Positions 23,487-35,397 of a stretch of DNA of 64,000 bases are shown here, piece after piece. The notes beneath the pieces are model-generated. The model searched no databases and was not told where the DNA came from. It was given only the letters and a program-made list of their open reading frames with translations. Origin of the DNA: Sipunculus nudus (lineage: Eukaryota > Annelida > Sipuncula > Golfingiida > Sipunculidae); assembly GCA_026874595.1 (NCBI GenBank), contig CM049306.1, positions 15,831,019-15,895,018 on the forward strand, read 5' to 3'. The translations under genes were made by a program, and so were the position numbers. How positions within the stretch are numbered: position 1 is the first letter of the stretch; every line of letters begins with the position of its first letter.

Positions 23487-26400
23487 ATATTTCGCTGCAT
23501 ACATCCAAGCTCATATCTCAATAACCATTTGACTGATTTGGCAAAAATTTTGCATGTTTATAGATCTCACATAGCTCTTTATCATACGCAAAACTGGTGG
23601 TGCCACCTGCAATCATTTTTGCACAGCATCCGTCTATTTGTTTGCCATGGCATAAAATCACTCATATCTCGGCAGTGATTTGACAAATCTGTCTAAAATT
23701 TTGCAGGTATATACATCTTGGATAGCTTTCTGGATTTTGTGGCAGGTTGCGCCACCTACATTTATGTATACGCTGCAGACATTCAGGCTTATATCTCAGG
23801 ATTGGTTTGACATATCCCCCTGAAATTTTGCATGTGTATAGATCTCATTTAGCTCTTAATCATAAACAAAATTGGTGGCACCACCTGCCACCATTTTTGC
23901 ATAGCACCCATTCTGTTTTTCTGCCATGGGCTAAAATCACTCATATCTTAGTAGTGGTTTAACTTATCTGCCTAAAATTTTGCATGTTTATACATCTTGG
24001 ACAGCCTTCTGGATTTTGGGGTAGAAGGCGCAACCTACATTCAAATTTACGCTGCAGACATTCAAGCTCATATCTCAGGAACCATGACCAATTTGGCAAA
24101 AATTTTGCATGTTTATAGATTTCACATAGCTCTTAATCATACGCAAAACTGGTGGTGCCACCTGCAATCATTTTTGCACAGCATCCGTCTATTTGTTTGC
24201 CGTGGCATAAAATCACTCATATCTCGGCAGTGGTTTGACATATCTGTCTAAAATTTTGCAGGTTTATACATCTTGGATAGCTTTCTGGATTTTGTGGCAG
24301 GTGGCGCCACCTACATTTATGTATACGCTGCAGACATTCAGGCTTATATCTCATGACTGGTTTGACATTTCCCCCTAAAATTTTGCATGTGTATAGATCT
24401 CATTTAGCTCTTAATCATACACAAAATTGGTGGCACCACCTGCCACCATTTTTGCATAGCACCCATTCTGTTTTTCTGCCATGGGCTAAAATCACTCATA
24501 TCTTAGTATTGGTTTAACTTATCTGCCTAAAATTTTGCATGTTTATACATCTTGGACAGCCTTCTGGATTTTGGGGTAGAAGGCGCAACCTACATACACA
24601 TATCGGCTGCAGACATCCAGGCTATTATGCAACACACCTCACTCTATTTCCCCTTGCCACTCATCCATGCCTCACTTCACCTTTCCTACTCTGATTTTGG
24701 CGGATACATGAAGTCGCTTGTTGACTACCCATATTCTAGTTTTTGTGTTGTGTGCACCCATGCCAGAATTGAAGCAGTGATGTTTGTTTAATTGTTTCTT
24801 GTTCTTAGTGTTTAGTACTTGCATTGTTCATATACATGTTACACATGTTCTTGAAAAGTAATGGTCCAGCATTGAAGCATTATACCTGGTGTAATCTCAT
24901 TGCACAGGTTCGCATTAGGCCTGTTGGCCTTGTTTTTTTAGTTCACTCTGTGAACTTATGCCATGGCGCAGCGTCCGCCGTCCACTGTCCACTGTCCACT
25001 GTCAACTGTCCACCGTCCACCGTCTGTTGCCAAATATCTCAACAGCCACATCAGCTATCTTCATAAAACTTTGCAGAATTACTAATCTTGGGATGGACAT
25101 GCAAAAATAAGCTTTTGGTGGCGCCACCTATGTTGACCTACTTTCTGCGGGATTAAATGGTCTTTTAAACTTCTTTCAAGATAAGTCATAAAGTATTAAT
25201 ATTTGGCCTTCATATCATAGTCAACAGTTCCTTAGAGGAAGGGGAATAATTTGAGTATAAATTCAGTCAAGTCATATTCAAGATGGCTTCTCTACGGAAC
25301 TTCAAATTCTGTCGATCGTAAAATATGACAGCTTGATGTGTTTCTATGTATACATGATGTATTGTCTGTTACCAAATATCTTAGGAACTGCTGCAGCCTT
25401 CAGTTTCAAATTTCACAGGAATATTAATCATGTGACTGCTAAATGATTTTGACCTCCAGGTGGCGCCACCTGTGTTGACCTACTTTCTGCGGGGAAAAAT
25501 GGTCTTTTCCACTTCTTCCAAGATAAGTCACAAAGTATTGATATTTTGGCCTTCATATCATAGCCAACAGTTCCTTAGAGGAAGGGGAATAATTGTATCC
25601 GCCAATACAGAGTTTTGCGGATACTATGTTTTCAGCTGGCCGCCGCCGCCGCCGCCGCCGCCGCTTAGGTGTCCGGAGAACTCCTCCGTAACCGCTGGGC
25701 GGAATTTTCCGAAACCCGGGATTATGTTCGGGTCACATGTGAACTGCTGCGCCCCGATTTTGTTTTGACCTCTGACCTTTCCTTTGCGCTCTGCGTCCGT
25801 TTGTGCGTCTGTTTCCACACATAAACCCACATATCTCGGGAACCGTTTGACCGATCAGGAAAATTTTTTTGCTCAAATGTAGCCCTCGGAGAGCTTTATA
25901 ACATACACCAAAAATGGTGGCGCCACCTGCAACCATGTTTGCACAGTGTCCATCTGTTCGTCTGCCTTGGGTTAAAATCACTCATATCTCTGCAGTGACT
26001 TGACTAATTCACCTGAAATTCGGCATGCGTAAACATCCTGGATAGCTTTTCTGATTTTATGACAGGTGGCGCCACCTACATTCACGTTTACGCTGCAGAC
26101 ATCCAAGCTCATATCTCGGGAACCGTTTGACCGATCAGGAAAATTCTTTTGCACAAATGTAGCCCTTGGAGAGCTTTATAACAGACACCAAAAATGGTGG
26201 CGCCACCTGCAACCATGTTTGCACAGTGTCCATCTGTTCGTCTGCCTTGGGTTAAAATCACTCATATCTCTGCAGTGACTTGACTAATTCACCTGAAATT
26301 GGGCATGCGTATACATCCTGGATAGCTTTTCTGATTTTATGACAGGTGGCGCCACCTACATTCACGTTTACGCTGCAGACATCAAAAGTCATATCTCGGG

Positions 26401-26774
26401 AACCGTTTGACCGATCAGGAAAATTCTTTTGCACAAATGTAGCCCTTGGAGAGCTTTATAACATACACCAAAAATGGTGGCGCTACCTGCAACCATGTTT
26501 GCACAGTGTCCATCTGTTTGTCTGCCTTGGGTTAAAATCACTCATATCTCTGCAGTGACTTGACTAATTCACCTGAAATTTAGCATGCGTATACATCCTG
26601 GATAGCTTTTCTGATTTTATGACAGGTGGCGCCACCTATATTCACGTTTACGCTGCAGACATCCAAGCTCATATCTCAGGAACCGTTTGACCGATCAGGA
26701 AAATTTTTTTGCACAAATGTAGCCCTTGGAGAGCTTTATAACATACACCGAAAATGGTGGCACCACCTGCAACC
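23487..26774 (+). repeat. 3288-bp direct tandem duplication, copy 2
   Basis: Identical by eye to 20199-23486. The left junction joins F2-type sequence (CACCACCTGCAACCAT) to F1-type sequence (ATTTCGCTGCA). At the right end the original F2 array continues with CACCACCTGCAACCATG. Both parent sites lie just after the core palindrome variant GGTGGCACCACC. Confidence 0.9.
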
Positions 26775-27181
26775 ATGTTTGCACAGTGTCCATCTGTTCG
26801 TCTGCCTTGGGTTAAAATCACTCATATTTCTGCAGTGGTTTGACTAATTCACCTGAAATTCGGCATGCTTATACATCCTGGATAGCTTTTCTGATTTTAT
26901 GACAGGTGGCGCCACCTACAATCAAGTTTACGCTGCAGACATCCAAGCATATATCTAGGGAACCGTTTGACCGATTGGGCCAAAATTTTGCATGTGTATA
27001 AATCTCACATAGCTCTTTATCATACGCAAAACTGGTGGCGCCACCTGCAGCCATGTTTGCACAGCTCCCATCTGTTTGTCTGCCATGGGATAAAATATCC
27101 ATGCTAATATGCAACACTTCACCCGTTCCACTCTGATTTAGGCGGATACAAGTAGTCGCTTGTCGACTACCCGTATTCTAG

Positions 27182-29400
27182 TTTGAGTATAAATTCAGTC
27201 AAGTCATTTTCAAGATGGCGTCTCTACGTAACTTAAGATTCTGTTGATCGCAAAGTATGACAGCTTGATGTGTTTCTTTACATGATATATTGTCTGTTAT
27301 CAAATATCTTAGGAACTGCTGCAGCCTTCAGTTTCAAATTTCACAGGAATATTGATCATGTGACTGCTAAATGATTTTGACCTCTAGGTGGCGCCACCTG
27401 TGTTGACCTACTTTCTGCGGGAAGAAATGATCTTTTCCACTTCTTTCAAGATAAGTCACAAAATATTAATATTTTGGCCTTCATATCATAGTCAACAGTT
27501 CCTTAGAGGAAGGGGAATAATTTGAGTATAAATTCAGTCAAGTCATATTCAAGATGGCGTCTCTACGGAACTTCAAATTCTGTCGATCGTAAAATATGAC
27601 AGCTTAATGTGTTTCTATGTAAACATGATGTATTGTCTGTTACCAAATATCATGGGAACTGCTGCAGCCTTCAGTTTCAAATTTCACAGGAATATTAATC
27701 ATGTGACTGCTAAATGATTTTGACCTCCAGGTGGCGCCACCTGTGTTGACCTACTTTCTGCAGGAAAAAATGGTCTTTTCCACTTCTTCCAAGATAAGTC
27801 ACAAAGTATTGATATTTTGGCCTTCATATCATAGCCAACAGTTCCTTAGAGGAAGGGGAATAATTTGAGTATAAATTCAGTCAAGTCATTTTCAAGATGG
27901 CGTCTCTACGTAACTTCAGATTCTGTTGATCGCAAAGTATGACAGCTTGATGTGTTTCTATACATAATGTATTGTCTGTTACCAAATATCTTAGGAACTG
28001 CTGCAGCCTTCAGTTTCAAATTTCACAGGAATATTGATCATGTGACTGCTAAATGATTTTGACCTCCAGGTGGCGCCACCTGTGTTGACCTACTTTCTGC
28101 GGGAAGAAATGATCTTTTCCTCTTCTTTCAAGATAAGTCACAAAATATTAATAATTTGGCCTTCATATCATAGTCAGCAGTTCCTAAGAGGAAGGGGAAT
28201 AATTTGTGTGTAAATTCAGTCAAATCATTTTCAAGATGGCATCTCTACAGAACTTCAAATTGTGTGGGTTGCAAAATTTAGCAACTTGATGTGTTTCCAT
28301 ACAGGATGTATTGTCTGTTACCAAATATCTTAGGAACTGCTGCAGCCTTCAGTTTCAAATTTCACAGGAATATTAATCATGTGACTGCTAAATGATTTTG
28401 ACCTCCAGGTGGCGCCACCTGTGTTGACCTACTTTCAGCGGGAAAAAATGGTCTTTTCCACTTCTTTCGAGATAAGTCACTAAGTATTGATATTTTGGCC
28501 TTCATATCATAGCCAGCAGTTCCTTAGAGGAAGGGGAATAATTTGAGTATAAATTCAGTCAAGTCATTTTCAAGATGGTGTCTCTACGTAACTTCAGGTT
28601 CTGTTGATCGCAAAATATGACAGCTTGATGTGTTTCTATACATGATGTATTGTCTGTTACCAAATATCTTAGGAACTGTTGCAGCCTTCAGTTTCAAATT
28701 TCACAGGAATATTGATCATGTGACTGCTAAATGATTTTGACCTCCAGGTGGCGCCACCTGTGTTGACCTTCTTTCTGCGGGAAGAAATAATCTTTTCCAC
28801 TTCTTTCAAGATAAGTCACAAAATATTAATAATGTGGCCTTCATATCATAGTCAGAAGTTCCTAAGAGGAAGGGGAATAATTTGTGTGTAAATTCAGTCA
28901 AATCATTTTCAAGATGGCATCTCTACAGTACTTCAAATTGTGTGGGTTGCAAAATTTAGCAACTTGGTGTGTTTCCATAAAGGATGTATTGTCTGTTACC
29001 AAATATTTTAGGAACTGCTGCAGCCTTCAGTTTCAAATTTCACAGGAATATTGATCATGTGACTGCCAGATGATTTTGACCTCCAGGTGGCGCCAGCTAT
29101 GTTGACCTACTTTCTGTGGGACAAAATGTTACTTTCCACTTCTTTCAAGATAAGTCATAAAGTAATAAGAGGAAGAGGAATAATTTGAGTATAAATTCAG
29201 TCAAGTGATTTTCAAGATGGCAAATCTACGGATGTTGATGTGTTTCTATACATGATGTATTGTCTGTTACCAAATATCTTAGGAACTGCTGCAGCCTTCA
29301 GTTTCAAATTACACAGGAATATTGATCATGTGACTGCTTAATGATTTTGACCTCCAGGTGGTGCCACCTGTTTAGCTACTTTCAGCAGGCTGTAATGGTG
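27182..29400 (+). repeat. 339-bp tandem core array of family C
   Basis: Palindromes at 27387, 27730, 28069, 28408, 28747 and 29086 (last half changed) give spacings of 343, 339, 339, 339 and 339 bp. A shortened unit follows at 29357. Units share AGGAACTGCTGCAGCCTTCA and GAGGAAGGGGAATAATT. Confidence 0.9.
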
Positions 29401-30619
29401 TTTTCTGCTTTTATCAAAAATATGTCATTAAGTATTTATTTGTTATAATCCACAAAAACAGAGTCTCCTCTAGGACCCTTGGACTGATCTTTCCAAAACC
29501 TGGCATACTTGTTCCCTCACCTATGAAGTTGTAGGTAACAATGATGGAGAACCTTTCTGTGCAGTACAAACCTGGGTTTCTTTTATATAACAACCCTCAA
29601 TCTCAGGAGTGGTTCAATGTATTGATCTGAAATTTGTCATGTCTATCCATCTAGGAAAGTTTTTTCGTTAACCAGACAGGTGGCGCCACCTACAATACTT
29701 TTTGCGGAGTGTCCAACTTTGCATTTGCCATTTGATTGTCTTAGTGTTTGTTCAGTGTATTGGGTTGAAATTGTGCATGTCCATAGATCTTCGTCACCCC
29801 CATCTCGTAAACAAGACTGGTGGCGCCATCTGCAATAATTTTCCTGTGGTGTCCATTCATACATTTGCTTTCGGTGAAAATTGCTCATATCTCAGGAGTA
29901 TTGGTCTGAAATTTGGCATGTGCAGTCATCTTGGAAAGTTTTCTCATAAACCAGATAGGTGGCACCACCTACCTTGTGCAATAGGACAGTGTCCACTTGG
30001 AAAGGAATGAATGGTATTTTCACATTCATTTTATTTTAATCACTTGCCAAATTGCACAGTAATTCACAGAGTGAACATTAGACCCCTGGGTCTCTTGTTT
30101 TAATTTCACCCACCTGTCAGAAAAGAATCCATCACTTCTGTTAAGGATTCTTAAGCATCAGTGATTATAAAAATCCATTTATTTTTTATGTTCATTAAGA
30201 TATATCAAAATCCATAGTTTCTGTAAGACTTACACTTAAAACAAAGCAAAATCAAAATTTCCGTCTTGTTGGCCGGGGCAGATCTTAAATTCCTAAAATG
30301 ATCCTATTCATTAAGATGTTCATATATACAGTTCTCAACAGTTTAATCTCTCCACACCAAATGTGAGAATAAATTGCAATTATTATGAAACAATCAGCAT
30401 GATTAAACCAAAAAATTGAATGAAGCAGATTAATAGCTAGGATTTTAATATGGCCTAGGCGAAATCAAAATTTCAATCTCATCTGGGCAGTTTTTAAATA
30501 CGCCTAGGCGAGATTGAAATTTTAATCTCGCTAGGCGAAATCAAAATTTCAATCTCACCTAGGCGGATTTTTAATCCGCCTGGAATTTAATTTCGCCTGT
30601 GACATCTACATACTGAATC

Positions 30620-30726
30620 TGTTGTATAATGCGAAACACATATCATGAGATACCTCTGTATTTGGCGACCCCTAACGGTAATAAAGAGAGTTATGTTTTT
30701 CATGATGGAGTCCCGTGTGTTTAACA
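30620..30726 (+). repeat. G1 5' LTR (107 bp)
   Basis: TGTTGTATAATGCGAAACAC ... GTGTTTAACA. Contains AATAAA at 30680-30685. About 90 percent identical by eye to the 3' LTR. The sequence after it (TGATGGCAGCAGCAG) should hold the primer site; the tRNA is not clear. Confidence 0.88.
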
Positions 30727-31294
30727 TGATGGCAGCAGCAGAAAATGGACTAAAATAGCCGTAATAGTGATTGATACCTACAGATAACAGTATCATTTCA
30801 TTTGTAAGGAACCAAGGACAGTGAACAACCAAACCTGTAAGGTTGACATTCTATGGTAGTGCGAGAATAACCAAGTTGCTCCCTGGCCATTTCAGCGGAA
30901 AACACCACGACTCCTGTTATCGCTCACTACATCTTGTAAGGTGATAGGCTCACAAAAGGAGCCGCACGAATCCTAGGTCACGAATCCTAGGTACAGTGTT
31001 TTAAATATCTGTAGCACCCAAAATAGACATAAAACTTTCTAGATAGCCCATTATTGTTATTCAGAAATCAGAATTAACTATCTGAACACTGTCAATGAAA
31101 GAAAGCCGCCTCAAACTCGAACCTTAAAGCTTGTCGCCGTTCATAGCTTTCAGTGGGGCTCTTTGAAGGAGCTACAGTACTTAATACCAGACAGTGCATA
31201 GTAACTCAGTAGCCAGGCTACATTTATCGCAGTATAGGGCTCGATATAGTACCACCAGCCATAAACTGATATTAAAGGGTCAAAAATCTGTAAG

Positions 31295-32174
31295 ATGGCT
31301 ACATACCAGATCCCCATGCCCAACTACATGTCATTAAAGGGTGACGTTGTGATTTTGTTGTTAATTTGAGAGTGCCTGGGAGGACTATTTAGTTGCTACT
31401 GAACTAAAACTTAAGCTCAAAAAATGAAGATGGGTCTGACAATCCTGCTGGGATGGCTATTGTTGCAGCCACCCTATGCTCTGTAATGGGTGCAGATTGC
31501 AAGAGAGTACTTAATAACCAACCGGGACTCCAACCAGAGGACAGAAATAATCCCATCAGGATAATGAAGGTGCTGAGAACATATTTCATACCACAAAGGA
31601 ACGTGCTATATGAAAGGTTTCTCTTTAACTCTGCTGTGCAGAAAACTGAAGAGACAGTTGATGAATTTGTTCTTAGATTGAGACAACTTGTAGACTCATG
31701 TGAATTTGGTGACCTGAAGGACTCTCTTATCTGAGACAGGATAGTAATAGGCACAACTGATGAAGGAGGGAGAGAGTGACTCCTTAGGCAGAGACCAGTA
31801 CCCAGTCTTGAAAAAGTTATTGAGAACTTGCGGGCAGCAGAGGTCTCACGCACTCACAAACAGATCATTTCTGGCACAGGTGAGACTGCAGTAAACTATA
31901 TGGGACGACATAAGCAGTTTAAAGACAGGAAATATCAAGGTCAAGGTCGTCAGTAAAGTCAAGGACATGTACAAGGTCAAGGTCATCTTAAAGGACAGGT
32001 CAGTCAAAACAAAAACAGCCTCAAAACAACCAAAAAAGACAAGGTGCTAGTAATTCACAAGATCTTAAGCGCAAGTGGTGTGGCAGGGATCGAAACCACA
32101 GCAAAAAAGATTGCCTAGCAAAAAACAGCAAATGCCACAAATGTCAGAAAGTAGGTCACTTTGCTGTCGCGTGG
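31295..32174 (+). pseudogene. G1 gag (capsid and zinc knuckles, broken)
   Basis: Begins with ATG at 31295, or 31328 by analogy with G2 (MSLKGD). A frameshift near 31345 leads into the capsid frame 31453-31734 with ATLCSVMGADCKRVL, YFIPQRNVLYERF and DEFVLRLRQLVDSCEFG, typical Gypsy Gag capsid. In-frame stops follow at 31732 and about 31780. Two zinc knuckles lie at 32065-32170: CGRDRNHSKKDC and CHKCQKVGHFAVAW, the latter with its last Cys replaced by Trp. Gag packages the element RNA into particles; this one cannot be made as one protein. Confidence 0.85.
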
Positions 32175-32693
32175 TTGTCCAAGATAACTGCAGAAATTGA
32201 AGTTGATTACGAAGAGTCTAAATACATGGGAGAAGTGAACTCAGTCTCTGAAAACATCTGGTCAGCTGATATTGAGATCAATGGAAACAAAACAGCATTC
32301 AAACTTGACAGTGGTTCAAAGATTACAGTTTTCGGAGAGAAAATCTCATGGATTAAATGCCAGAAAGTTGAAAAGTGCTCATCAAAGTTCAGAGGCCCAG
32401 GAGAAGTGCCCTTATCACATCTGGTAACAGGTGAAATAAAGGAAGCAAATATTAGCATCAGAGATCGTCAACACACAGAATCAGTGTACATCATGAAAGG
32501 TCAATCAATTAATCTCTTGTCAAAGGCAGCCATTCAGGCTCTAAACTTACTGAAATCCGATCTGATCTACAGTGTTGAGAGTACACCAGACTTTAAAAAA
32601 GAGTTTTCAAAGCTATTCAAGGGTTTAGGACTTGAAACTGCATTTCAGAACATTAAGATAAATTTAACCTTGATAGAAGTACTTGCTCATTAT
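32175..32693 (+). pseudogene. G1 aspartic protease region
   Basis: Open frame with FKLDSGSKITVFG, the retropepsin active site (usually DTGA or DSGA), followed by residues typical of Mag-like protease-RT linkers (SINLLSKAAIQAL, FKGLGL). The open frame then jumps straight into RNase H (HYDPNRHCIVAADSS), so some 400 residues of RT are missing at about 32635-32690. Confidence 0.82.
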
Positions 32694-35015
32694 GACCCAA
32701 ATAGACACTGCATTGTGGCTGCTGACTCCAGCCAATAAGGCCTAGGGGCAGTTCTCCTACAAGACGATGCAGAGGGAAATCTGCGTCCGGTTTCGTATGC
32801 CTCACAATAACTGAAAGTCGTGACAAACACGACTCTATTAGGGCCCCCTACTGAGTCTTGACACAAGCCAAATTTAGAACCGCCCTGCAAGTCCACGCCA
32901 TGCTTTATAACCGTATCTCCGCATACAGTCAGCAGGCAGATCGTAGGCAGAAATCTCCCATGCATGCAGAACAATATACGATTATATTGGGTTATAACAG
33001 AATATTTCACACACACGGTAGGTGTCGTTGAAGAGATAAGAAACTTCACGCACATGGTAGGTGTCGTTGGAGAGATAAGAAACTTATTAAAAGGTCTAGC
33101 GGGTTTATTTGAAGTGACACAATACTTGTAAACAATGAGGCGTTGTCAAAAATGACGAAAATATTTGCATCCTCATTGGGCCTTATAATGCGTTCCTCAG
33201 AGTTAGATGTCCAGGCACTCTGGCAAGCCAGTAAGCTGGCCATAATATCAGAGGGTCGATCTGGCACTAGATCACTCAATGAGCCAAAGATGAGATAAAC
33301 AGTCATAGAAAAGGAAGCACTAGCAGCAACATGGGCATGCGAGAAGTTCTCAGACTATGTGCTTGGAACAAGTTTCACCCAAGAAACTGACCACAAACCT
33401 TTAGTCCCTCTACTCTCATCATCAGATCTGTCAAAGCTACCAGCTAGGATACTGCCCTTCAGACTGCGTCTCATGCGATATGCTCCAAAAGTCAAATTTA
33501 ACCAAGGGGTCAACCAGAAAACAGCAGACACACTATCTCGTACTCCATCAAGCAAGCCAGTACAGGAAGACTTGATAATGATAGAGGAGACTGAAGAATT
33601 CAAAGATATAGTCATTAAGAACCTTCCAGCAACAGACAAACAACTTATCGAGATCAAAGAGGTTCAAAAGACAGATGCAGTATGCGCTCAAGTTAGGAAA
33701 TACGTCGTGGAAGGATGGCCGCCCATTATGCCAAGTCTCCCTCTTCTCAGGCCATATTGGGATAACAGGCAACACCTCATAGTAAATGACCACATGCTAC
33801 TGTTCAACGATCGCATTGTGTTACCTCAAGCCCTGCAGCTGGAACTCCTCGAAAAAATCCACACTGGACAACTTGGCAACACTAAATGCAAGGGAAGAGC
33901 ATATAACAGTGTCTGGTGGCCTTCCATAACATCTCAAATTGAAGCTATATGCAACAAATGTGTTACATGTGCGCTACATCGTCCTGAGAGGAAAGAGCTG
34001 TTGCTCCCATTATCTGTTCCATGGGGACCATGGGACCGGATAGGCACAGACTTGTTCGAGTTGAACAAGAAAAATTATCAAGTCATAAACTATGGTTCAA
34101 GATGGCTTGACTTTAAGGAGTTGCCCTCGACAACTACACAAACAGTCATAAAAGCACTTTGTGAAACATTCGCCACACACGGGACGCCCAATGTGGTAGT
34201 CTCTGACAATGGACCACAGTTCTCTTTGAATGAGTTCAAGAGCTTCGCTGAGGACTGGGGGTTTACACACGTTACCTCTTCACCCAGATACCCCCAGGCC
34301 AACTGAGCAGCAGAGAGAGCTGTACAGACGGCTAAGAACATCCTTAAGAAGAACTCCAATCCCTACCTGGGGCTACTGGCATACAGATCAGCACCACTAC
34401 AGAGTGGGAAGACTCTGTCACAGCTTCTCGTGTCACGTCTGCTGTGCACAAATCTGCCTACAGCAGAGCATAATCTTACACATAATGCACATTTTTATTT
34501 ATCACAAAGGACCACAGAAAATACAAACACAGGAAAAGTTCAGGGAGGAGGACGAGGCGTATGTATAAGCAAAAGTACACACAGGACTATAATAAAAGGC
34601 ACAGAGTCATAGATTTGCCATCCCTGAAACCAGGGGACAGAGTTTACATAAGAGATCAAGGCCGTCATGGAGATATCATTGAGAAACTGGACTATCCCAA
34701 ATCTTATAAGGTCTCTATGGAGAACGGCAGTGTAATCAGGCGTAATTGCGCAGCCCTGATCTATATCGGGATAGACAGCGAACCTCACCCGATACAGTCG
34801 AGGCCCCACAGGGGATTACCTTGCAAAGACAATCCCCGACTCAACTCTCTCGCCATCGTATTCCTGCGTCTACTAAAAACCAACCAGGAACAAATGCCAC
34901 TACCTCATCAGTAGTAGATACCAGCAACCAAACCTGTCAGCTAACAGGTCAGTCAACAAGGTCAGTTAGAACGGTCAAATCTACTCGCAAACCTGACATG
35001 ATTTATTACAAGTGA
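32694..35015 (+). pseudogene. G1 RNase H and integrase (interrupted, nonsense)
   Basis: RNase H starts IVAADSSQ, has an in-frame stop, then GLGAVLLQDD and RPVSYAS. It is split by an unrelated 490-bp piece (about 32813-33302) and resumes at EKEALAATWACEKFSDYVLG and FTQETDHKPL. Integrase follows with a zinc domain (IHTGQLG, second His replaced; CNKCVTC) and a core with GTDLFEL and VVSDNGPQF. The catalytic Glu box PQAN-stop-AAERAVQT has its Gly codon changed to TGA at 34304. The C-terminal domain is in 34561-34914 (LKPGDRVYIRDQG, PKSYKVSMENGSVIRRN), and the tail ends near 35015. Confidence 0.88.
32813..33302. other. Foreign segment splitting G1 RNase H
   Basis: About 490 bp with no similarity to pol. 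Contains a direct tandem repeat of about 38 bp (GGTAGGTGTCGTTGAAGAG and GGTAGGTGTCGTTGGAGAG, 33018-33086). Origin unknown; no target duplication recognised. Confidence 0.5.
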
Positions 35016-35280
35016 AGGGGCAGAATAATCCCCAAAGCTCTGAGGTTAGTCTGCCCATGAAGAGCTTTATTATATAAGTCTAATTTTGTGCCGTTTGAGA
35101 TATTAAGGTGATATGTAATAAGTGGACACAGTTAAGCTATTATTGAATCAGTAATTTTATCGGTTGATGATAAATGAATAAGCCTCTACTTTTTTGATTG
35201 CATAAGCTGAGAAGAGACATTTGCATGTTATTTGATGCCTGTTGGACACTTTATGTTTATTTAAGATAAATTTTGAAATA

Positions 35281-35294
35281 TCCCAAAGGGGAGA
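35281..35294 (+). promoter_or_regulatory. G1 polypurine tract
   Basis: AAAGGGGAGA immediately before the 3' LTR. Confidence 0.75.
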
Positions 35295-35397
35295 TGTTGT
35301 ATAATGTGAAACACGTATCACAAGATACCTCTGTATGTGGCGACCCCTGCAGGTAATAAAGAGAGTTATGTTCATGATGGAGTCCGGTGTGTTAACA
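35295..35397 (+). repeat. G1 3' LTR (103 bp)
   Basis: TGTTGTATAATGTGAAACAC ... GTGTGTTAACA with AATAAA. GAATC occurs just left of the 5' LTR and again 12 bp right of this LTR, a possible but unproven 5-bp duplication. Confidence 0.88.

Larger units (their letters stand above)
22305..27181 (+). mobile_element. Helitron-like family F, copy F2 (split by the 3.3-kb duplication)
   Basis: Head contains GTATCCGCCAA, whose inverted copy lies near the 3' end (TTAGGCGGATAC at 27138-27149). A perfect 7-bp stem-loop GTAGTCG-CTTGT-CGACTAC follows, and the element ends TTCTAG, flanked by T. A 3' hairpin a few bases before CTAG inserted at A|T matches the Helitron rule (hairpin, CTRR, A|T target). The body is 280-bp dimers with GGTGGCGCCACC. 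No Rep/helicase. Because of the duplication, the block 22305-24739 is an F2-F1 chimera and 25593-27181 is the other F2 copy. Confidence 0.65.
21646..30100 (+). mobile_element. HINE family C
   Basis: Starts TTTTTAGTTCACTCTGTGAAC (a self-hairpin), TTATGCCATGGCGCAGCG, then repeated GTCCACT units (21679-21732). It ends TTCACAGAGTGAAC (inverted copy), ATTAGACCCCTGGGTCTCTT, GTTT. Core repeats are about 339 bp, each with CTCCAGGTGGCGCCACCTGT. The 5' part is duplicated at 24934-25592, and F2 is inserted in a core between GGGGAATAA and TTTGAGTATAA. The last part (29400-30100) has three ~140-bp units with the palindrome or variants. No coding capacity. Confidence 0.78.
18008..30604. mobile_element. Foldback/TIR element E (host of B2 and C)
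   Basis: The left end starts TGTCACAGGCGAAATTA, then CCAGGCGGATT and AATCCGCC. The right end, read on minus from 30604, starts with the same TGTCACAGGCGAAATTA and the same internal hairpins. Arms of about 75-170 bp are rich in short palindromes (AAATTTCAATCTC, GGCGGATT/AATCCGCC). Own sequence is only 18008-18269 and 30101-30604, about 770 bp; B2 and C fill the middle. The flanking octamers ATGTGTAT and ATCTACAT agree at 6 of 8 positions, a possible decayed 8-bp duplication. No gene inside. Confidence 0.6.
30620..35397 (+). mobile_element. Ty3/Gypsy LTR retrotransposon G1 (degraded)
   Basis: Short LTRs (30620-30726 and 35295-35397) flank gag, protease, RNase H and integrase on plus; the protease-RNase H-integrase order is Gypsy-type. 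The short LTRs and gag motifs resemble metazoan Mag-like elements (inference). The reverse transcriptase domain is entirely deleted between protease and RNase H. A ~490-bp foreign piece splits RNase H, and stops or frameshifts occur in gag, protease end and integrase. It is inserted in the old A-alpha core array. No env-like frame. Confidence 0.9.

Noticed and set aside
19571..27117. Many open frames of 60-113 codons starting MAPPTF or similar
   Set aside because: They are the tandem core repeats of F and C read through; identical frames recur at 280 and 3288 bp, include the palindrome, and have no protein family character.
9364..28758. Palindrome as a CTCF or E-box site
   Set aside because: It contains CACCTG in some contexts and loosely resembles part of the CTCF core, but the match is too weak to name a factor.
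22172..30000. Long repeat arrays as a possible CRISPR array
   Set aside because: Units are 280 and 339 bp with no unique spacers, in a eukaryotic context.
31404..33793. Minus-strand open frames over G1
   Set aside because: They lie opposite clearly recognisable gag, protease and integrase frames and have no motifs.
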